From Spirochaetaceae bacterium (GTDB taxonomy: Bacteria > Spirochaetota > Spirochaetia > Treponematales > Breznakiellaceae): a stretch of 32,497 nt of DNA. The stretch lies in contig JAIRPY010000006.1 of NCBI GenBank assembly GCA_031256905.1, positions 1 to 32,497 on the forward strand, given 5' to 3'. This document shows, piece by piece, positions 26,796 through 32,497 of this stretch. The notes below the pieces were generated by a model that saw only the letters and a program-made list of their open reading frames with translations, searched no databases and was not told the DNA's origin. Within the stretch, counting starts at the first letter, position 1; every line of letters begins with the position of its first letter. Position numbers and translations under genes: made by a program.

Positions 26796-29051
26796 TTATT
26801 CTTCGTTTATCCGGGTGAGCCGCCGGTCCTGTCCGGAAAAACGCATCTCTTTGCCGGTATCGAACCTCACCCGCAGAACCGCGTCGGCTTCCTGTATATC
26901 GATGACACTGCCGTAGCCTTGTTCTTCATGGAACAGCCGGTTTCCGATTTCCCAACCTACATCAAAATCTTCAGGATCCTGTGGCTCATCGCCTATGGTT
27001 CGGAGATAATTCCTATTTATTTCATAGAAAAACTGAGAAGGTTGCATAGGTTCAGTTCGGCCGTACAACCGTCTCAATGCGGTGGAACAAAGATATAACT
27101 CGTCCATCGCTCTAGTCGCTCCTACATAGAACAATCGTCGTTCATCTTCCAGTTCCTCTCCGATTTCCTCTTTTCGGGGAAACACGCCTTGCTCAAGGCC
27201 GGTCATAATAACTCGTTTGAATTCAAGTCCTTTGGTGTTATGAAAGGTAATCAGCGTAACCGCGTCTCTGGCTTCATCTGTGTTTTTATCATCATCGAGA
27301 GATCTATCTAGCTCGATATGTTCGAGAAATAGCGTAAGCCCGGTCTCGCTTGCTGGATAGAGGCTTGCGGCGTTGGCTAATTCTTGTAGGTTGTTAAACC
27401 GCTGGTTTCCAGCGATTTCATCGTGATCCAGATGATATTCCGCAATTCCCGTATTCTCTATAAGCGTGATGACGCATCCTGAAAGTCCTTCTCCGGACTG
27501 GAGATGTTCTCTTTTTTGATTTTCCGTACTTGTATTTTTCGGTTTTCTCTCCTGCTTTTTTGGTTTTTTTTCGGTTTGTTCTAAAGCTTCCGCTGTAAGT
27601 TCTATAACAAGCTGAGTGGAAACAGAAATCCCCAAAAAGGCCTGTCCGCTTTTGATGGCTTTGAGGAAGTTGGTCAATCCAGATTTGGCTTTGGCGGACA
27701 ACTCTGGAGCCAGCCGCCGAGCGGCAGTCAGCAGATTGCCGTCAGAGGCCTGGGCTTCCGAGACGATACGAGCCGCCGCCGCCGGACCAACGCCCCGGGC
27801 CGGTTTATTCACGACCCGCCGGAATGCGACTTCGTCTTTCGGATTCGCCACAATCGCCAGCAAGGCCAGGGCGTCTTTTATTTCTTCTCGTTCGTAAAAT
27901 TTCAGGGATCCCACTACCCGATACGGAATACGGCGTCGGAGAAATTCGGTCTCGAATCCCAAAGATTGGGCGTTTGTTCGGTACAAAACCGCCCAATCCG
28001 CATATTTGGGATCAGAAGATTTTTCAGTATGAGAAAAATTTTTCTTAACCGAAGATTCGATAAGTTCGGCGCAGAAATTGACTTCTTCTTCCTGATTTGG
28101 CAGAAATGTCCAGACCGGTTGTTTACCCTTTCCTCGTTCCGGGATGAGGGTTTTGCCGAGGCGTCCGCGGTTCCGGGCAATTACCGAGGATGCCACCCCC
28201 AGAATCGGCGCGACGGACCGGTAATTCCGCTCCAGCCGGATGACCTCCGTTCCGGCAAAGCGATCCGGAAATTCCAGAATATTCCGTACCTCCGCGCCCC
28301 GGAATCGGTAAATTGACTGATCATCATCCCCAACTACGCACAAATAGGTTTCGGGTCCGCACAATTCCCGCAAAAGCTCGAACTGGGCTATATTCGCATC
28401 CTGATACTCATCAACCAGGACCGCCCGAAACCGTTCCCGAAACCGTTCCGCAAACTTCGGGTTATTCCGCAGAACTTCCACCGGTTTTTTTATCAGATCC
28501 CCGAAATCCACATTTCCAATTTGGCCGAGCCGTTCCTCGTACTCTTGGTACACGCGCCGAAAATCCTTTCGATAGTCAATAAGCGATAAGTCCGAATCTT
28601 CCGGGTTGAGAAAATAATCCTTCGCCCGGGCGATATTGTGGGCGTAGCTTTTGATTTCGCCCCGGGATCCCTTTTCCCGAATCAGCGAAAGCAGAGCCAG
28701 AGTATCGGCATCGTCATAAATCGTAAATCCCGATTCCAGCCCGGCAAGATCGCTGTAGCGCCGCAAAAACCACGCCCCAAAAGAATGAAAGGTCCTAAGC
28801 ATGGCGAATTGGGCCCGGCCGTCGATGAGCCGGGCCCGTTCCGCCATTTCCCGGGCCGCTTTGTTGGTAAAAGTCACCGCCAAAATCGACCGCGGATCAA
28901 GCCCCTGTTCCCGAATAAGGTACGCAATCTTCGTGGTAATAACCCGAGTCTTCCCAGACCCCGCCCCAGCGAGAATAAGCAGAGGCTTTCCGGTATGCAG
29001 AACCGCTTCGCGCTGTTCCGGATTCAGGGGTTTGAGGTATGCATCATCCAT
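26796..29051 (-). CDS. UvrD/PcrA/Rep-type DNA helicase
   Basis: LNPEQREAVLHTGKPLLILAGAGSGKTRVITTKIAYLI, DEYQDANIAQ, VVGDDDQSIYRFRGA, TFHNTKGLEFKRVIMTGLEQGVFP. Confidence 0.96.
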   Translation of the reverse strand: MDDAYLKPLNPEQREAVLHTGKPLLILAGAGSGKTRVITTKIAYLIREQGLDPRSILAVTFTNKAAREMAERARLIDGRAQFAMLRTFHSFGAWFLRRYSDLAGLESGFTIYDDADTLALLSLIREKGSRGEIKSYAHNIARAKDYFLNPEDSDLSLIDYRKDFRRVYQEYEERLGQIGNVDFGDLIKKPVEVLRNNPKFAERFRERFRAVLVDEYQDANIAQFELLRELCGPETYLCVVGDDDQSIYRFRGAEVRNILEFPDRFAGTEVIRLERNYRSVAPILGVASSVIARNRGRLGKTLIPERGKGKQPVWTFLPNQEEEVNFCAELIESSVKKNFSHTEKSSDPKYADWAVLYRTNAQSLGFETEFLRRRIPYRVVGSLKFYEREEIKDALALLAIVANPKDEVAFRRVVNKPARGVGPAAAARIVSEAQASDGNLLTAARRLAPELSAKAKSGLTNFLKAIKSGQAFLGISVSTQLVIELTAEALEQTEKKPKKQERKPKNTSTENQKREHLQSGEGLSGCVITLIENTGIAEYHLDHDEIAGNQRFNNLQELANAASLYPASETGLTLFLEHIELDRSLDDDKNTDEARDAVTLITFHNTKGLEFKRVIMTGLEQGVFPRKEEIGEELEDERRLFYVGATRAMDELYLCSTALRRLYGRTEPMQPSQFFYEINRNYLRTIGDEPQDPEDFDVGWEIGNRLFHEEQGYGSVIDIQEADAVLRVRFDTGKEMRFSGQDRRLTRINEE

Positions 29052-29072
29052 ATTTTTCTCTTCCCCGGGTTT

Positions 29073-29966
29073 TTAGTTCGGAGATAAAGCGAAAAACTGC
29101 TGACGTTCCGCTTCGGCTTCCCGATGGAGGACCTCAAGCCGGGCCATAATGCTGTCTGCAACGGCTTGTTTTTTGTCTTCTAGGCCGGCGGCTTCGGCTT
29201 GGGTTCGGGCTTCGTTTCGGAAATCCGGGCAGGAAATTACCGGACTCGCGGTGCATCGCACCACATCCCGGCTGATGTAATCATCCAGCATACTTCCCTC
29301 CCGCACATGGAGGACTTCGCCGTTTATGGCCACGAAACACATATAGTCAAAGGATTTGATGTAGGAATCGATTTCCCGGACTCCTTTTTTCGTATCCGGG
29401 TCCCAGGGGCGGTATCGGGTCCCGGAAGGAAACACGAGAATCAGTTTGCCCTGCCGTTTCACCTCAATGAGGGCTTTCATGGCCCCCCGGTTTATGGCGT
29501 TACTTCGGATTATTTCCGCCCGATCTTTTTCGGCGTCCAAGCCCTGAAGGGACCGGCTGGGATAAATCACAATCCGAGTATAGGCCCCGCTGAAAGCCGC
29601 CACCGCGGGACTAGCTTCGTTGAGCTTCATGCCTGCAATCGCCACAATCGCGTCAGATAGGCCCTGCCCTTGGGGATCTTTCCGCAAAAGGTACGAAAAA
29701 ATCGGCATATCCAAATTACTATAATGCTCAAGCAGTAACAGACAAGCCTTCCCGGTCTGGGCAAACCTCAAAAGTTCCAAGAGATGCGCCAGACCCCCGA
29801 CGCCCGAACCAGGCAGGAGGAGGGTCTCGATGATTTTATCTATCATAGGTACAATTTCCGCCTGCCCGGGCTGATATACATTATGTTCCGTTACCAAGGT
29901 CGATGTGGTTGAACGCGCCGACACCTCTTTAATGACATCCTGAAATACGGCGCTTAAAGGTTTCAT
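29073..29966 (-). CDS. Glycerol-3-phosphate / PlsC-like acyltransferase
   Basis: Start MKPLSAVFQDV. HYSNLD (HX4D), VFPSGTRYRPWDPDTKKG. The upstream extension in the ORF track is antisense to uppP and is rejected. Confidence 0.75.
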   Translation of the reverse strand: MKPLSAVFQDVIKEVSARSTTSTLVTEHNVYQPGQAEIVPMIDKIIETLLLPGSGVGGLAHLLELLRFAQTGKACLLLLEHYSNLDMPIFSYLLRKDPQGQGLSDAIVAIAGMKLNEASPAVAAFSGAYTRIVIYPSRSLQGLDAEKDRAEIIRSNAINRGAMKALIEVKRQGKLILVFPSGTRYRPWDPDTKKGVREIDSYIKSFDYMCFVAINGEVLHVREGSMLDDYISRDVVRCTASPVISCPDFRNEARTQAEAAGLEDKKQAVADSIMARLEVLHREAEAERQQFFALSPN

Positions 29967-29972
29967 GGTTTC

Positions 29973-30002
29973 AGTATACCTGCCTTTGCAAGGAGCTGTC
30001 AA
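29973..30002 (-). promoter_or_regulatory. Predicted leaderless promoter of acyltransferase (TTGACA-N18-TATACT-N6-ATG)
   Basis: Minus strand TTGACA 30002-29997, TATACT 29978-29973, GAAACC, ATG 29966. Confidence 0.6.
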
Positions 30003-30014
30003 ATACGGTATGCT
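29986..30014 (+). promoter_or_regulatory. Predicted leaderless promoter of uppP (TTGCAA-N17-TATGCT-N6-ATG)
   Basis: TTGCAA 29986-29991, TATGCT 30009-30014, GAACGT, ATG 30021. Overlaps the divergent promoter. Confidence 0.55.
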
Positions 30015-30020
30015 GAACGT

Positions 30021-30818
30021 ATGACTATATATGAAGCGGTTGTCCTCGGCGCGGTACAGGGGCTTACCGAGTTTCTGCCGGTAAGCAGTTCCGGGCATCT
30101 GGTGTTGTTGCAAAAAATATTCCGTATCGAAGAACCCGTGCTTTTGTTTGATACGTTTCTGCATCTGGGCACTCTGGTTGCGGTATGTACTGTTTTGGGG
30201 CCGGATCTTTGGCGGCTGATCCGCAAACCGATTCAGCGGCTTACGGGGCTTCTCATTTTGGGGACCCTGCCGATGGTCGCGGCCGCTCTGCTCTGCAAGG
30301 ATAAAATCGAGGAAATTTTTTCGTCCGCCGAGTATTTGGGTTTTGCCTTTCTTTTTACCGGGCTTTTGCTGTTTATTGCGGAATGTTGGGCCCCCAGATC
30401 CGGCAGACCCAAGGACGAATACACTCTGACGGGGCTGAATGCCTTGGTTATCGGGATCTTTCAGGCTGTCGCTATTATTCCGGGGGTTTCGCGTTCCGGG
30501 GCGACCTTGTCCGGGGCTTTGGTTAGCCGGCTTCAACGGGAGTTTGGGGCGAAATTTTCGTTTTTGCTGTCGATTCCCGCGATTTTGGGCGCCTTGGTCC
30601 TGCAAATACGGGACCTTTTCGAGATCGATTCCGGCCGAGGGATAGACCTGGCACCCTATGCTGTCGGGACTGTCGTCGCCGGGGCGGTGGGATTTTTTTC
30701 GGTAAAACTGATGCTGGCAATTATCCGGAAACATGGGCTGTGGGGATTCGCCCTGTACGCCGGACTTTTAGGCGCCTTGATCTTAACGGATCAGTATGGG
30801 AGTCATATTTTCTTTTAA
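30021..30818 (+). CDS. uppP: Undecaprenyl-diphosphatase
   Basis: MTIYEAVVLGAVQGLTEFLPVSSSGHLVL and IIPGVSRSGATLSGAL signatures. Confidence 0.95.
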   Translation: MTIYEAVVLGAVQGLTEFLPVSSSGHLVLLQKIFRIEEPVLLFDTFLHLGTLVAVCTVLGPDLWRLIRKPIQRLTGLLILGTLPMVAAALLCKDKIEEIFSSAEYLGFAFLFTGLLLFIAECWAPRSGRPKDEYTLTGLNALVIGIFQAVAIIPGVSRSGATLSGALVSRLQREFGAKFSFLLSIPAILGALVLQIRDLFEIDSGRGIDLAPYAVGTVVAGAVGFFSVKLMLAIIRKHGLWGFALYAGLLGALILTDQYGSHIFF

Positions 30819-30847
30819 CATCGCAAAAATTCCGGTTCAGGGCTGTA

Positions 30848-31570
30848 TTACGGGACCTGATCCTTTCCGATGCGGCCTATCGGCGGGCCGAATCTCAAAA
30901 GATATTTTAGAAAGCTCTGGGGAGAGGCCAATTCCGGGAGCCTTACAGGCACCGGTATTGAAAGCCCTTCCGGAGAACGAGACAGGACCAGCCCAAAGGC
31001 CAAAGGCTCGCCGCTGTAGAGGCCTGCGTATTCGGAGGGGCCTTGTTCGTCGGCGTAGGCGATTATGATTTCTTCTTCGGCGCCGCACAAAACCGGCGCC
31101 GCCGCCGCCTGAAATCCTCCGGCAAAGTCCTCCGGACTGGGATAAAGTGCGGTATATCCGGCGGTCAGATGCAATCCTATCGATGCCGCGGCCGGGGGCG
31201 TGTTGAAGACCGAGACCGGAAATACCGAAGGGCTTATCTCGCCTTCGGTAATTATCATCTTATTGATTTTAAATTGTTGCGTCAGCTCTCCCCAAAAAGA
31301 TAGGAATACTATTTTTATTTTTTCTTTCGCGTCTTCCTTCGCGTCTTCCTTCGCGTCTTCTTTGAGAAGAAGAAATAAATTCTGCAATACCTGAATCGTC
31401 ATGCGGGATGTTTGACTCAAACGTCGGCGGAATCGGGGGTCGATGAAATTCAGTTCCGGGCTTTCATCGTTGCGTCTAATTTGCCGTTGGCCCTGGGCCC
31501 ATTCCTGCCAATCCTGGGGGCAGGTCAGGCCCGGCGCCCAAGGGGTAAAACGGGTTGTGAAAAGAGTCAT
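30848..31570 (-). CDS. Beta-ketoacyl-synthase-like protein (Ketoacyl-synt_2/PF13723-like)
   Basis: TRFTPWAPGLTCPQDWQEWAQG...DPRFRRRLSQTSRMTIQVL and ITEGEISPSVFPVSVFNTPPAAASIGLHL. 4-bp ATGA overlap with upstream gene. Confidence 0.7.
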   Translation of the reverse strand: MTLFTTRFTPWAPGLTCPQDWQEWAQGQRQIRRNDESPELNFIDPRFRRRLSQTSRMTIQVLQNLFLLLKEDAKEDAKEDAKEKIKIVFLSFWGELTQQFKINKMIITEGEISPSVFPVSVFNTPPAAASIGLHLTAGYTALYPSPEDFAGGFQAAAAPVLCGAEEEIIIAYADEQGPSEYAGLYSGEPLAFGLVLSRSPEGLSIPVPVRLPELASPQSFLKYLLRFGPPIGRIGKDQVP

Positions 31571-32436
31571 GTTTTCCGAAACCTCAAAAGCGAGTAGCCC
31601 TGGGGTCCGAGGCCGTGATGCGCGGTTTTCAGTTCAAAGCCTCCGGCTTCAACCGCGGAAAGGAGTTCCCCGAAACGGTACATCTTACTGTTTCCGTTAG
31701 CCAAGCAGGTAAAATACAGGGACGTCGCGGTAAGGGAATACGCGGAGGCTTCGAACTTTTGCAGATCCCAAAAAGGTTCAAGCACGAAAACATCGGTTTC
31801 ATGCCCGAGGGCCCCGCGGATTTTGGTTAAAATCCCGGTAATTTCCGTTAAGGAAAAACAGTCGAGAAATTGACTCATCCAGATGGCCTGCGCGCCTTGG
31901 GGAAAGGCCGTTTCGGGATCGAGGATGTTGCCGGGATAGGTTGTAATCCGGTCGCTGAAACCGGCCCGGCCGATGTTTTGTTCCGCTTCGGCGGTTTGTC
32001 CGGGAAGATCGATAAGGGTTACGGTTACTTTTGGGTCGTATTTGCAACATTGGATGGCCCATTCCGCGGTATTTCCGCCTATATCGAAGAGCGTGCGGGG
32101 TTTTTGAGCGAAGACGATCGGCAGAGCTTCGGGGAAGGCGGCCTCTGAATAAAAGTGATCGAAGGCGTACCAGCTTTTCCGGGCCTGTTCGGGCAGGGAA
32201 GCTAGGGCTTCGTAGATGGTGTTCCAGGCTGTTCCGAATACGGATAATCCGGCGGGTTTTCCGGTTTTGACGGATTCCAAGAGCCGAGCCGCGCCCTGGT
32301 AGCAGATGTCGTTTACGAAGTTGAGGTTGATGCGTCCCATATCGTCTTCCAGCAGGAACCAGCCGATTTTTCCCAAGACGAAACTTTCTTTTCCGGGAAG
32401 GGGGGGGGGGGGGGGGGGGTTGTTTAATCGGCCCAC
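31567..32436 (-). CDS. SAM-dependent O-methyltransferase (possibly 5'-truncated or frame-disrupted at poly-G)
   Basis: RTLFDIGGNTAEWAIQCCKYDPKVTVTLIDLPGQ...ITTYPGNILD...IWMSQFLDCFSLTEITGIL. GTG at 32436 precedes a poly-Pro stretch encoded by the homopolymer, so the 5' end is uncertain. Confidence 0.75.
   Translation of the reverse strand: MGRLNNPPPPPPLPGKESFVLGKIGWFLLEDDMGRINLNFVNDICYQGAARLLESVKTGKPAGLSVFGTAWNTIYEALASLPEQARKSWYAFDHFYSEAAFPEALPIVFAQKPRTLFDIGGNTAEWAIQCCKYDPKVTVTLIDLPGQTAEAEQNIGRAGFSDRITTYPGNILDPETAFPQGAQAIWMSQFLDCFSLTEITGILTKIRGALGHETDVFVLEPFWDLQKFEASAYSLTATSLYFTCLANGNSKMYRFGELLSAVEAGGFELKTAHHGLGPQGYSLLRFRKT
32400..32420. repeat. Homopolymeric G tract (about G21 on + strand)
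   Basis: Uninterrupted G run between GGGAA and TTGTTTAATC. Confidence 0.95.
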
Positions 32437-32497
32437 AGTGGTTGGACCCGCCGGTGGTGGGCCATTTCCAGGATAACCGGCGCGCCGTAATTTTATA

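Noticed and set aside
29967-30734. N-terminal extension of the acyltransferase ORF (553 aa in ORF track)
   Set aside because: Antisense to uppP; a good start and promoter exist at 29966.
1-32497. tRNA, rRNA, integrase or transposase genes
   Set aside because: None recognised on either strand by reading; a tRNAscan/ISfinder run would be needed to exclude remnants.

Overview
Window from what looks like a treponeme-like spirochaete. This is inferred from gene content and protein resemblance only; no search was run. Housekeeping genes are metG, recA, recO, a pcrA/uvrD-type helicase, uppP, a PlsC-like acyltransferase and an EF-G-like GTPase. Around them are a TAXI-type TRAP transporter operon, an outer-membrane beta-barrel protein, a beta-helix surface protein, a tandem cNMP-binding-domain protein, FemAB-like and Eis-like genes, and an LRR_5-type protein. 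The right edge holds a ketosynthase-like plus O-methyltransferase gene pair. The best candidate for an undescribed system is a three-gene module at 11999-16997: a beta-CASP-like MBL hydrolase, a protein with a GrpE-like C-terminus, and a divergent 908-aa Hsp70 with a large non-canonical C-terminal region. Other notable signals: (1) a recurring leaderless-promoter layout, TATACT/TATGCT exactly 6 nt before ATG, at four genes, plus a near-leaderless case at the MBL gene; (2) overlapping divergent promoters at 29973-30014; (3) a triplicated terminator-bearing GC-rich repeat at 1481-1905; (4) a 9-copy 21-bp tandem repeat at 6426-6614; (5) an operator-like array of palindromes at 21-bp spacing at 21717-21812; (6) a G21 homopolymer next to or inside a methyltransferase ORF; (7) a hendecad coiled-coil protein with a PD-(D/E)XK-like C-terminus.
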